DNA from: Bradyrhizobium sp. STM 3843
GTDB lineage: Bacteria; Pseudomonadota; Alphaproteobacteria; Rhizobiales; Xanthobacteraceae
Assembly (NCBI RefSeq): GCF_000239815.1
Contig: NZ_CAFK01000336.1
Coordinates: 1 to 60,799 of the forward strand
Length of the DNA: 60,799 bases
Direction of reading: 5' to 3'
How positions within the stretch are numbered: position 1 is the stretch's first letter; every line of letters starts with the position of its first letter. Positions 36,987-45,814 of the stretch are shown here, piece by piece. The notes beneath the pieces were generated by a model. The model had not been told where the DNA came from and searched no databases. It was given only the letters and a program-made list of their open reading frames with translations. The translations under genes and the position numbers were made by a program.

Positions 36987-37790
36987 CTAGCGATAGTCCC
37001 TGTTGTTGATCACCTTGCTATCCTTGCCTTCACCAGCGTCGGTCGGCATGCATTCGACCTGCACGAGGTCGGGATAGAGCTCCCAGGACCGAACCAGGAA
37101 TTTCCTGCGGACACCGTAGGAGGTGATAACACAGCGGTTCAGCACCGGGCTGACCGCCGCCGCGACGTAGCCGGGATAAAATAGCGAGCCATGATGGAGG
37201 ATACTCCAGATCTCATTGAACCAGGTCGAACGCACCCGGAACGTCACCGTGTTCTGCTCGGTGCAGGGCAGCGTCTCGCAACCGTAGACCTCGTGGATCT
37301 CCAGGCCTTCGGTTTGGGAACTGGAGACGTTCTGGGAGTTGGAAAGATACAGCTGCTCGTCGTGACGCACAGTGGCAAGGTACCAGGGTAGGGTCACAGT
37401 GACGGTCGCTGCGCCATAGACGAGGTAGCAGGCGGCGATCGTCGCGAGGATCATGATTCCGCCGCGCGCCTTGCTGAATTCCGGATCACCATAGGCGTCC
37501 TTGGCGTAGACGCAGCGCGCCCAAAGCGCGCGGTAGCGGGCGAACGCCCATCGCACGAAGCGGTAGATCCGCCAGGTGACCGGAGCGATCAACTGCAGGT
37601 AGATCCACCCGCAGGAGCGGACGAACTGCGACCAGAACCGGCCGAGCGCGCTCAGCTCTCGGTGGGCGCGCCCGACCTCGGACTGGTCATAGGATTTCTT
37701 GGCCTCATAGGCCTTGGTTTTGAAGTCGGACAGCGTCTTGTCGATGCCGTGCAGCAACGCATCGGCGTCGTTATGCGGCTTTTCTGTCAT
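36987..37790 (-). CDS. Membrane protein of the Hsp100-like operon, function unknown
   Basis: 267 residues from ATG 37790. The N-terminal 100 residues are helical, basic and aromatic-rich (WRIYRFVRWAFARYRALW). One strong membrane helix follows at about 110-136 (GGIMILATIAACYLVYGAA), then an extracytoplasmic-looking domain with several cysteines (EVYGCETLPCTEQN, NRCVIT, QVECMP). Its start overlaps the end of the ATPase gene by 20 bases, so they are translated from one transcript. I recognise no family. Its position suggests it is the membrane partner of the ATPase. Confidence 0.78.
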   Translation of the reverse strand: MTEKPHNDADALLHGIDKTLSDFKTKAYEAKKSYDQSEVGRAHRELSALGRFWSQFVRSCGWIYLQLIAPVTWRIYRFVRWAFARYRALWARCVYAKDAYGDPEFSKARGGIMILATIAACYLVYGAATVTVTLPWYLATVRHDEQLYLSNSQNVSSSQTEGLEIHEVYGCETLPCTEQNTVTFRVRSTWFNEIWSILHHGSLFYPGYVAAAVSPVLNRCVITSYGVRRKFLVRSWELYPDLVQVECMPTDAGEGKDSKVINNRDYR

Positions 37791-39972
37791 GGGCGATCCA
37801 GTTCGACGTGAAATTGCGGCTTGTGGCATCGAAGCCGATGTCGAGGGTGCCACTGAAGGTGGCGTCCGCCATCGTTTTCTCAACGATCATGGCCTCGATG
37901 CGTTTAATGCGGCCTGGCAGGCCGCGCGCTCCGATCTCGGGCGAATAGATCTTGTCGCAGAACTCCCGTAGCTGCGCTTCTGGGAAGCGCACGTCGATCG
38001 ATTGCGCCGCGTAGAAGGCGTTGATACGTGAGATTTCGCGGAACACGATCTTCTCGATCGTGTCCATGTTGAGCTTGTGGAACAGGATGATGTTCTCGCG
38101 TCCCTCAAAGCGGTTCAGGAATTCCGTTCGGAAGGCCTTCTTCAGGTCGCGGATGGTGAGTTCGTAGGCCTCATCCTGGCTCAAGTCGCCGGGACCGGTA
38201 CCGACCCTCAGCGCATGATCCGCGCCGATGTTGGTGGTCATTGGCATCACCACGTCGCCGAACTCGACCTTGCGGCCCAGGTTGTCGCGGCAGCGCCCGT
38301 CGTCGAGGATGTTGAGGCAGATGTTGAAGATGTCGGGGTGAGCTTTCTCGATCTCGTCCCACAGCATGACCTGATACGGATTGGCCCGCACCGAGTTGGT
38401 CATCTCGCCGCCCGCCGCGAAGCCGTCGTAGCCCGGAGGCGCGCCGATCAGCTTGGTGACGTCGTTCTTTTCCATGAACTCGCCCATGTCGTAGCGGTTC
38501 AGCGCCTTGTCGGTGTCGAACAGTGCCTCCGCCAACGCCTTGGAGACCTCGGTCTTGCCGACGCCACTGGCGCCGCAGAACAGGAACGGCAGCGGCCTGT
38601 CGGTGCGCCGCCCTCGTCGCCAGACTTTGACCGCACGATCGATATGATCGAGCACCGCGTCCTGACCGAACACGCGCCGCTTCAGTGAGCCATGGAGATT
38701 GAGCAGCTTGACGGCGTCGTTCTGCTTGAGCTTGGAGGCGTCGATGCCGGAGATCAGCGAAAATTCATCGATCACCATGCTTGCAGTGAACAGCAGCCGA
38801 TCGTTGATCTCCTTCGTGACCGCTTTGTATTTCACCCGATTTTCGTCGACGGCCGCCTGCGTCCGCGCGATGTCGCCGCGCAGCTTGAGAATCTCGGGCG
38901 TCGCATAGCCGGACGCCCTGGCGATCAGATCGAAGTCGCCATCGCCGGTGGAGGTCTTGCCGGCGGGATCGTCGAGGTGCCGTTTCTTCTCCTCTTCCTC
39001 GAGCCCACGCAGTTGGGCCTCCATTTGTGCGATCGACTTCTCGCCGTCGCGTTGCGCCGCGTAGTAACCCTTGATCTTGGCCTGGTATTCGGCGAACTCG
39101 GCCTTATGGCGGGCGATGGCGGCGCGCACGGAGGCGGCCTTTTCCTGGTCTCCGGATGACGACCCGCTCTCCGTGAGACGCGCGAGCTCTGCCTCCAGCT
39201 CCGCGAGCAGTGGCGGCGTCGAATGCGCCCGCAGCAGATAGCGCGCCATGCCGCGGTCGAGCAGGGTACGGGTGCGCGCGGGCTGCGCCGCGGTGAGGCC
39301 CGTATCGAGTGAACGGTACTTGCTCGACATGTCGATGGCGGCCTTCACCGCAGCCGGATCGATCCGGACCTCGTAGCTCTCCTCGAGGTCCCTGGCGCCG
39401 TGCAGTGCGATCTCCTCGAGTTCAGCGCCGACCGGCTCGGTCAGGTCCATCAGCGTAAAGTGATCGCGGAAGTCGGAGTGACACTTAAGGACCTGTGTCA
39501 GGTCGGCCTCGCGCACCTCAAGGAAGACCTGCGTCTTCTTCGCCTTCACCATCGCCGTCAACGCGTTGACGATGTGCATCAGCCCACTGTTGCGCAGCGC
39601 ATCGATCAGATCGAGCGTATCCTCCACGATCAAAACGCTATCGGGGGTGCGGTTCAGGGTCGCAAATATGGCCTTAAACTGCTTGACGATAGCGTCGTTG
39701 TCGCCGAGGCCGAACAGGCCGTCGGTGTCGAGCCAGAACAGCCGCTTATTGACGATGTCGAACGGTGCGTCGGGGTCGGACTTGCGCGCTTGAAGGGCCA
39801 GGGCCAGCGTGGTGATGCCGACGCCGCTCGGACCTGAGACGATCACGCTGTTGGATTCCATCCGCGTCAGGATGGTGCACAATTCCTCGAACTTCTCCGT
39901 GCGGCCAACCAGCTTGAAGTTCTTCCGGCTGGCGAGCTTCTCGCTGCCGGTGATCAGGAAGTTATCGGCCAT
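37771..39972 (-). CDS. Hsp100/Clp-type AAA+ ATPase with degenerate first nucleotide-binding domain
   Basis: 733 residues with two AAA+ modules and no Clp N-domain. In module 1 the Walker A is GPSGVGITT (47-55), where Ile53 replaces the essential lysine, and the Walker B reads VLIVED (113-118). Its fold is still recognisable (LVGRTEKFEELC, EADLTQVLKCHSDFRDHF). A charged coiled-coil of about 150 residues (250-400) replaces the ClpB middle domain. Module 2 is intact: GQDAV, Walker A GASGVGKT (467-474), pore-type loop APPGYDGFAAGG, Walker B VMLWDEIEKAHP (535-546). It is probably a threading or remodelling ATPase powered only by module 2. It is the second gene of a three-gene operon. Confidence 0.9.
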   Translation of the reverse strand: MADNFLITGSEKLASRKNFKLVGRTEKFEELCTILTRMESNSVIVSGPSGVGITTLALALQARKSDPDAPFDIVNKRLFWLDTDGLFGLGDNDAIVKQFKAIFATLNRTPDSVLIVEDTLDLIDALRNSGLMHIVNALTAMVKAKKTQVFLEVREADLTQVLKCHSDFRDHFTLMDLTEPVGAELEEIALHGARDLEESYEVRIDPAAVKAAIDMSSKYRSLDTGLTAAQPARTRTLLDRGMARYLLRAHSTPPLLAELEAELARLTESGSSSGDQEKAASVRAAIARHKAEFAEYQAKIKGYYAAQRDGEKSIAQMEAQLRGLEEEEKKRHLDDPAGKTSTGDGDFDLIARASGYATPEILKLRGDIARTQAAVDENRVKYKAVTKEINDRLLFTASMVIDEFSLISGIDASKLKQNDAVKLLNLHGSLKRRVFGQDAVLDHIDRAVKVWRRGRRTDRPLPFLFCGASGVGKTEVSKALAEALFDTDKALNRYDMGEFMEKNDVTKLIGAPPGYDGFAAGGEMTNSVRANPYQVMLWDEIEKAHPDIFNICLNILDDGRCRDNLGRKVEFGDVVMPMTTNIGADHALRVGTGPGDLSQDEAYELTIRDLKKAFRTEFLNRFEGRENIILFHKLNMDTIEKIVFREISRINAFYAAQSIDVRFPEAQLREFCDKIYSPEIGARGLPGRIKRIEAMIVEKTMADATFSGTLDIGFDATSRNFTSNWIAHDRKAA

Positions 39973-40043
39973 TTCGGATTTCCATCAGTCAGGCTTGGAG
40001 GTGGGGAAGCGCGGACCGGCAGAGCCCGGTCCGCGGGCGGGGC

Positions 40044-41687
40044 TCAGAATTGCCCGAAAGTAATTTCCTTGTCGTCGACCGGTTTCGGCGCCACGGAAGC
40101 GGCCGACGCACCGGGACCCTTGGCGTCCAAGCCGATGCTTTCTTGTAGCCGCGCACGTACGGTGGCGGTGACATCGCTAAGCTCCCCGAGCCGGCTCTGG
40201 ATGTTGGAGAGCCCGTCTTCTCGCAGCTTGTTGGCGGCCTGCAGCGATTCGGCGATGCTCGACATGGACTCGACCTTCTCCATGATCCGCTTGGATGCCT
40301 CGTCGACCTGCAGCGCCTGGCGGATGACCTCCTTGTTGGCTACGTCGTCTGTCACCGCATTCATCGCCCGCATTGAATCGCGCACGCTCTCCGAGGCCTC
40401 GTTGAGCGCCGAGTTGTTGAGCGCCTGGATGGTGGTGTTGAGGCTGGTGGCGACACTGGCGATGCCGTCGCTGGAGAGTTCGCGCAGGTTGACATTCTGC
40501 TTGCCGAGGGCGTCGTGGAAGGTGTTGGCGTCGACCGCGTCCTTCTCGAGATCGGCCACGGTCTTCTTGGTGCTCCGCCCGCTGTCCAGCAGATTGGTCA
40601 CGTGACGTTCAAAATCGTTCTTCTTGCGCTCGCGCTCGAGACGGGCGAGGGTATCCTCGCCCTCCTTGGGGGTCGACAGCGCCTGAACCTTCTGCTTGTT
40701 CGCGGCGCAGGCGAGGTCTATGCCTTTGTCAAGAATCGCGACCACCGTGATCATCTGCGAATTGATCTTGACGAGCTTATCGGCTTGCCCCTCGATCCCT
40801 CCGAGTTCGTCGCGCAGCTCCGAGACCGTGACCTGCGACTTGTCGATGTAGTCGAGTGCCGCCTTGATGATGCCTTCGACGCGCTTGACGTGCTCGGGGC
40901 CGGAGATGTCGAGCATCTTGCGGACCTGGTCCTTCTCGGCCTTGAACTTGCCCTGCTTGGCGTCGTGCTCAGCCTTTTCCGCGATGATCGCCAGCGCCTT
41001 GTCGCGGCAGGTCTTCAGGTCATCCATCCGCTTGGCGATCAGGAGCTCCTTGGCGGCGATTTCGACCTGTGCGGATTTCTTGATACCGCCGAACAGGCCG
41101 GTTTGCGTCTTCAGCTTGGCGATGTCGCGATCGAGCATCTCTCTGTCGGAGGTAATTTGCCGCGTTTCAGATTCGGTTTCTGAAGTGCGGCGATCCCAAT
41201 CAGCCTCGCGCTTGCGATCCTCCTCAATCTCCGCGAACGTATCCAGCACGACATTGTCGCCGGCGGTGCGCAGCGTGTAGAGCGCATCCAGATTGTCGAC
41301 CAACGGCCGTATCATCTCGCGGAAGTCGAGGACGCCCTTGTTCATGTCCGCAAACGTCTGCTTCATCTTGGCAAAGACGGTCGTCGACGACAATTCGATC
41401 AGCTTGCGCTGCATCAGCGTGCGCTGCTGCGCCAGATATTCCTTGTAGGCCTCGAGCTGTTTGATCGACGCCTTGCACTCCTCGGCGAGGTCAGGCGAAA
41501 GCAGGGTTCCGACCTGGCGGCTGCGCTCCTCCGGAGTGGCTTCGGGATTGAAGACGATCTTCGCCACTGGATTGGCGGTGATGTCGACGGGCGCGACCTG
41601 CGTCGCCTGCTTCGGCGCCATCCGCGCCTTGACGGCCTCATTGACTGCGGTCGATTCCGCGAGTTTCGGGGATGCTGAGGTGGACAT
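40044..41687 (-). CDS. Large coiled-coil protein of the Hsp100-like operon
   Basis: 547 residues from ATG 41687, with AGGAGA eight bases upstream. It is almost entirely helical: a charged coiled-coil from about residue 75 to 330 (heptad-rich EIEEDRKREADWDRRTSETE and similar) and a second helical part (400-520). The motif GLFGGIKKSAQVEIAAKELL lies between. There is no signal peptide or membrane helix. The C-terminal helices loosely recall TelA-type toxic-anion-resistance proteins, but I would not assign that family. It is the first gene of the operon, 71 bases before the ATPase. Confidence 0.78.
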   Translation of the reverse strand: MSTSASPKLAESTAVNEAVKARMAPKQATQVAPVDITANPVAKIVFNPEATPEERSRQVGTLLSPDLAEECKASIKQLEAYKEYLAQQRTLMQRKLIELSSTTVFAKMKQTFADMNKGVLDFREMIRPLVDNLDALYTLRTAGDNVVLDTFAEIEEDRKREADWDRRTSETESETRQITSDREMLDRDIAKLKTQTGLFGGIKKSAQVEIAAKELLIAKRMDDLKTCRDKALAIIAEKAEHDAKQGKFKAEKDQVRKMLDISGPEHVKRVEGIIKAALDYIDKSQVTVSELRDELGGIEGQADKLVKINSQMITVVAILDKGIDLACAANKQKVQALSTPKEGEDTLARLERERKKNDFERHVTNLLDSGRSTKKTVADLEKDAVDANTFHDALGKQNVNLRELSSDGIASVATSLNTTIQALNNSALNEASESVRDSMRAMNAVTDDVANKEVIRQALQVDEASKRIMEKVESMSSIAESLQAANKLREDGLSNIQSRLGELSDVTATVRARLQESIGLDAKGPGASAASVAPKPVDDKEITFGQF

Positions 41688-42473
41688 GCAGTCGTCTCCT
41701 GGTCTGGCGACTCCGTGAGGGAGGCGCATGGGCGGCGCAGGCGTCCAGGCCGCGTCGCGGAAATCGTCTTTAGGCGGCAAACTCGAGAAATCCGGCCAGC
41801 GCGGAACCTAGATGCGACCCCTCTGTCGCACAACCATAGGGAGGTTCAATTCGAACCGTTTAGCCAAACGAAGTTGCGACGTCCTTTATGCGTCGTTCTG
41901 CGTTTGCCGCGAGTTTCAGCCTAGAAGGAGGGCTCATTGTCTTGTTCTCCGATGGCTGCTGTCGCTTCGTCGCCGGTCTGGTTCGATTGAGTCTTCGGCT
42001 GCCAGTTCTGGATCGATGTGAGGCGTCCTCCGCATTAGTCGCTCCAGGAGCGCGCTTGGCTTGACGCCGGCGAGGTTTGCACGGCGATTTGAACAGAGGG
42101 CTGTCGTGCCGACTAAGAATTCACATGCAAGTAAGGTCTAGAGATTTGAATTTTCTTGTGAAATTCTTGCCCCTCTGTCTGCGGAGCGGGAGCTCCGGCC
42201 GGCTCGATCTGATTATTTCTGGCGAAAAATTATAACTTAATTTCAATGGTATATGAATTCGCGGTTTTATTCTGAATGGCGCGCCAGCTACTACAAGACA
42301 CGCCACTGCGCCTCGGGGTAACCTTGGCCGCGCCATCGTCCGCCCTGGCGTCACCTTCTGGACGAATCCGCAAATCTGGCCTGAAGCACCTGAGAGCGGT
42401 TCTAGCGGCCGTGAAACTAAGGACTCGCCAGAGACAGAGACACCTGGACTGTCAATGTATACGGAGATGACGC
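41688..42473. other. Gene-free divergent region between the Hsp100 operon and the hydrolase gene
   Basis: About 790 bases. Near the operon side is a palindrome ggttc-aattc-gaacc at 41843-41857. The right half (42120-42270) is AT-rich, unlike the surroundings, and probably carries the hydrolase promoter. I saw no ORF with coding character. Confidence 0.5.
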
Positions 42474-43256
42474 ATGAAACTCGCGCATGACGGCATCCAA
42501 CTGTCCTTCGACATCGCCGGGGCGGGACCGCTTCAGTTCCTGTTCGTCCATGGCCTGGGCGGAGATCGCACGCATTTTGCACCGCAGATGGAGTATTTCG
42601 CTCGTCAAGGTCGGGCGTTGAATGCCGAGTTGCGGGGGCATGGTGAGAGCGACAAGCCGCAACAGACGTATTCGATCGAAGGCTTCGCCGAAGATCTCGT
42701 TTGGCTGTGCAAACGACAGCAGATTACAAAGCCGGTCATTGTGGGTCAAAGCATGGGTGGCAACATGGCGCTCGAAATCGCCGCCCGCTATCCGGACTTT
42801 CCTGCAGGCCTGGTGCTGCTCGATTCAGGGGTGCTCTTCCCTGCCTCAGCAGGGACAGTGTTCGCCGGGTATCTGGAGGGCTTAAGGGGCTCGGATTTTG
42901 CGGACGAGGTGCGGAAAATTGTGGCGGACTCCTGTCTGCCGACGGACAGGTGCCGCGCCCATGTTGAACAGACCTTTCTGGCGACGCCACAGCACGTGCT
43001 GGTGTCCACATTTACAAGTCTGTTTCCCTGGGACGTGCATCGGGCGCGTGAGTGCGCCCAGGCGTGCCGGGTCCCGGTACTCTACATCGAAGCGGCCCAT
43101 CGGCTCGCGGATCTGGATCGTCTCGCGGCACTGTGCCCGCAATTGGTCACGGCCAAGGCCGTCGGCTCCGGGCATTTCCTGTCGCTGGAAGTGCCGGAGC
43201 AGATCAACCCGATGATCGACCGGTTTATCTCGCTCTACGTGCGGGAGCCCGGGTAG
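42474..43256 (+). CDS. Alpha/beta hydrolase
   Basis: 260 residues. It has the oxyanion motif FVHGLGGDRTHF, a lid region, LRGHGESDKP, and the nucleophile elbow GQSMGG with S93. The histidine is in GSGHFLSLE near the C-terminus. The usual acid position after strand 7 is not clear (VPVLYIEAAHRLADLD), so the third triad residue is uncertain. Substrates of such enzymes range from esters to lactones and none can be named. It is transcribed divergently from the Hsp100-like operon. Confidence 0.88.
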   Translation: MKLAHDGIQLSFDIAGAGPLQFLFVHGLGGDRTHFAPQMEYFARQGRALNAELRGHGESDKPQQTYSIEGFAEDLVWLCKRQQITKPVIVGQSMGGNMALEIAARYPDFPAGLVLLDSGVLFPASAGTVFAGYLEGLRGSDFADEVRKIVADSCLPTDRCRAHVEQTFLATPQHVLVSTFTSLFPWDVHRARECAQACRVPVLYIEAAHRLADLDRLAALCPQLVTAKAVGSGHFLSLEVPEQINPMIDRFISLYVREPG

Positions 43257-43355
43257 ACTTCGTCGCGGCCGCGCAGTGCGAATGGCAATTGGCGGTCCGG
43301 TCGTGCGTGCGAACCGCCGAGACGAACGCGCCATCCCCGCTCGGCCATGCTTGCC

Positions 43356-43649
43356 CTATTCGGCGGTTCGGGAGATGACCTTCTCCGAGAGGTCATTTAA
43401 ATAAGCTTGTAGCTCTTCGATATTTCCGAATTCTTTGAAGTCTCCCCGATCCAGCGCAGCGACGCCGACGCGAGCCGCTGCTTGCAGGGCTTTCAGCTTG
43501 CTCGCATCCTCCGCCTCGCGCTGCTCCACGAGCCGCAAACCATCGCGCAGCACTTCACTGGCATTCTGATAGCGGCCAGACTTGACGAGAGTCTCTGGGA
43601 GTTCTTCCTGACGCTCCGTCAGCACGACATTTCTGATGGGCATTGGCAT
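43356..43649 (-). CDS. ParD-family type II antitoxin, no toxin beside it
   Basis: 97 residues. A ribbon-helix-helix N-terminus (IRNVVLTERQEELPETLVKSGRYQNASEV, seen in parts) is followed by the ParD pattern LRDGLRLVEQREAED and an acidic C-terminal tail (FKEFGNIEELQAYLNDL). ParD represses its own operon and binds ParE. parE would be expected directly downstream on the same strand, but the 99 bases to the hydrolase gene hold no ORF. It is an orphan or remnant of a toxin-antitoxin pair. Confidence 0.8.
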   Translation of the reverse strand: MPMPIRNVVLTERQEELPETLVKSGRYQNASEVLRDGLRLVEQREAEDASKLKALQAAARVGVAALDRGDFKEFGNIEELQAYLNDLSEKVISRTAE

Positions 43650-43852
43650 CGTCCCCGGGGCATTCGAAAGCGAATCCATATGGCATATTATGCGATACGG
43701 ATTTGATCGCCTCGACCCGAGTGTTGGTGCGCACCCTTGGCAGCAGCCGTGCCGCTCAAGAGCTGACTTGTATCTGACCGGCATGCCCTTCAAGTCGGAA
43801 CGAAGCACCGTTGATCTGCTCGATTAGATCCGGAGACTCTCTATCATCCCGC

Positions 43853-44000
43853 ATGCATGCGCCAGCTCCGTCAGCTTGCGCATGGCGGCGTCGGGATCGG
43901 CGAATTTCCGGGCTCGACGAAGACGTCATTGTTGACCTGTACGCCCGGTGTCAATCGAATACGCGATAGGCCGATCAGCTCGGTGCGGCCTTCGTGCCAG
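43853..44000. repeat. Direct repeat covering the end of the DUF2061 gene
   Basis: The intact partner of the copy at 36771-36913, in the same orientation 7.1 kb away. The two copies flank the Hsp100-like operon, the hydrolase and the ParD gene. Confidence 0.8.
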
Positions 44001-44167
44001 TTCCATACCAACTCGTGCACCACGTACATGACGACCGAGGTGATGGCGACGAGCCCGGCGGTGTTGCCGGCGGTCGCGATGTGCCCGGTGGTCCAGAAAG
44101 AGATCGCAAAAATTTCGGCGGTTCCGATCACTCGCCACGTCAGGGCCTTGGCGATCGCCTTACGCAT
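43871..44167 (-). CDS. DUF2061 family small membrane protein
   Basis: 98 residues. The DUF2061 hallmarks are ALTWRVIGTAEIFAISFWTTGH, split here into two membrane helices, and MYVVHELVWNWHEGR. Two or three membrane segments are likely. The function is unknown. Its C-terminal half is duplicated upstream at 36771-36913, where the copy is broken. Confidence 0.85.
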   Translation of the reverse strand: MRKAIAKALTWRVIGTAEIFAISFWTTGHIATAGNTAGLVAITSVVMYVVHELVWNWHEGRTELIGLSRIRLTPGVQVNNDVFVEPGNSPIPTPPCAS

Positions 44168-44652
44168 TGGGATGCTCTCCTCGGTTTTATGAATGGTCCG
44201 AGTGTCCGCAGACCCTCACAAGTCGTGCGGTGCGCGCTTCTCGGAAGTGATCGCGCTGAACATGAAGGTTCCCGTTGGTCGTCATCGCTGAATGTCGGGG
44301 AGGTCCGTGGATTTGCGCCCGCGTCGACTGAACCTCGTCAGCGGGTTCTACCGGCCGCCCGACGGATCAACATCATAATCGATAAAATTTTACCGACAAT
44401 TGAAACCAATTATTAACCTTACCGCGGTCGCGGCGGCCTCGCGATGAGGCGTGCCACCAGCCGGCGCGCATCTGTTCCGGGCTGCTTTGTTCGGCGCGGT
44501 GCTCAATCCGCCTTGCCGCGCTCTCTCTATCTCTGCCGCCAGCGCCACTCTCGCGCGGCCAACTGTTTCAGGGCGCGTGCTTCGGTGCGATCGCCTCGCA
44601 AACGACATAGTCCCGGCAAGACTGCGATCGCTTCACAAGGATCCAGTTCGCC
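44168..44652. other. Gene-free region upstream of the exported protein gene
   Basis: About 485 bases. The centre (44370-44420) is AT-rich and could hold promoters. The overlapping ORFs on both strands lack coding character. Nothing else was recognised. Confidence 0.45.
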
Positions 44653-45117
44653 ATGAGACACCGCTTCGGAGCCACGGCTCTGGCGCTGCTCGCTATCGCC
44701 AGCGCCGCCGCGCAGGCCAAGGCCGAGCAGCCGGCGGATTACTGCCGGCGCGTCGGCAACGACGACGCACCCCGCGATCTGCCGCCGGACATGGCGCCTG
44801 CCGTAGCGAAGTTGTTCGAGCTCTCGGGCCCGGAGGAGGCGGCTGATGCGGCGGTCTATCGCTGCGCCGGCGGCAAGCCGCTCGCCTGTTATGTCGGCGC
44901 CAACCTTCCCTGCGCCAAGATCGCGACCTCGCGGACAAACGAGGCCGTCTCGCGCTATTGCCGAGAGAATCCGGGTGGCACGGTTCCCGCAGCCGTCTCC
45001 GGGCACGACACGTTGTTCGAGTGGCGCTGCGTGGGAAAGGATGCGCTGGCAGGCAAGCCCCTTTGGCATCTCGACGCCCGCGGCTTCGCTATCGAATTGT
45101 GGAAGCCTCTGCCATGA
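44653..45117 (+). CDS. Hypothetical exported cysteine-rich protein
   Basis: 154 residues. The signal peptide is MRHRFGATALALLAIASAAAQAKA. Six cysteines occur in the mature part (YCRRV, YRCAGG, LACYVG, PCAKI, RYCRE, WRCVG), suggesting three disulfides in the periplasm. Its stop overlaps the start of the DUF3592-like gene in ATGA, so the two are coupled. No family recognised. Confidence 0.72.
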   Translation: MRHRFGATALALLAIASAAAQAKAEQPADYCRRVGNDDAPRDLPPDMAPAVAKLFELSGPEEAADAAVYRCAGGKPLACYVGANLPCAKIATSRTNEAVSRYCRENPGGTVPAAVSGHDTLFEWRCVGKDALAGKPLWHLDARGFAIELWKPLP

Positions 45118-45644
45118 GGGGCGTCTTTAAGAAGCTGTCTCCGCGGACCTTCGTGCTGGTTTTCGCGGCGCTGGCCGGCTTCTGTTTCCTCGCCGGCGGC
45201 CGCGACGGGGTCGAGCGCATCCAAGTCCTGCGCGCCTACGAGCGCGCCGAGGGCGAGGTGACGCTCGAGTTGCGCCGTTCGAGCCGGATCGGCGGCGTCG
45301 GCCGCCGCTCGCCTTATCGCGCGCCCGCCGACGTCTTCGACTACGCACCGCTGGTGCGCTTCGAAACGGCGCAGGGCGGCGTCGTCACGGTCGCCGGAGC
45401 GGTCAGGTCCAGCCTCGTGCGCTATCAAGTGGGCGAGAAGCTGCCCGTGTTTTACGACCCGCGCGATCCGCAGCAGGCCGTGGTCGGAACCTTCCTCGAA
45501 TTCTGGACGCCGATTCTTGCCTGGACCGGGTTCGGCCTGGTCTGGGGGCTCGCAGCCTATGGCGCCGAGAGGCTCATACAGGCCGGTCGCGACGACAAGC
45601 GGCATCGCGCGAAACACGTCATCGCAAGCGGCGAGACTGGATGA
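45114..45644 (+). CDS. DUF3592-like membrane protein
   Basis: 176 residues from ATG 45114. Two hydrophobic helices, one N-terminal (TFVLVFAALAGFCFLAGG) and one near the C-terminus (PILAWTGFGLVWGLAAYG), flank a beta-rich extracytoplasmic domain. That domain has the VRFETAQGGVVTV and VGEKLPVFYDPRDPQQA motifs typical of DUF3592. The function is unknown. It is translationally coupled to the preceding exported protein. Confidence 0.8.
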   Translation: MRGVFKKLSPRTFVLVFAALAGFCFLAGGRDGVERIQVLRAYERAEGEVTLELRRSSRIGGVGRRSPYRAPADVFDYAPLVRFETAQGGVVTVAGAVRSSLVRYQVGEKLPVFYDPRDPQQAVVGTFLEFWTPILAWTGFGLVWGLAAYGAERLIQAGRDDKRHRAKHVIASGETG

Positions 45645-45814
45645 CGGCTTTCGCCGGCACACGGCCGCGCAGCTTCGAGCACAGCATGGCGGAGCAATAG
45701 GGTCCATCTTCATCGCCGCCGCGGCCATTTGGCCCTAGCCGTGGACGTTCAGTTCGCGATCTGATTTACCTGTCGTGGCCCGCTTCCGAGCGGTGCGTGG
45801 CGCAGAGGGAAATC

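Noticed and set aside
42121..42582. Minus-strand ORF of 153 residues upstream of the hydrolase gene
   Set aside because: Composition is arginine/proline-rich without a domain, and it overlaps the start of a well-supported gene.
45685..45735. Similarity to 36680-36735 (tccNtcttcatcg region)
   Set aside because: Only about 40 imperfect bases, without shared frame or boundary. Noted as a weak repeat only.
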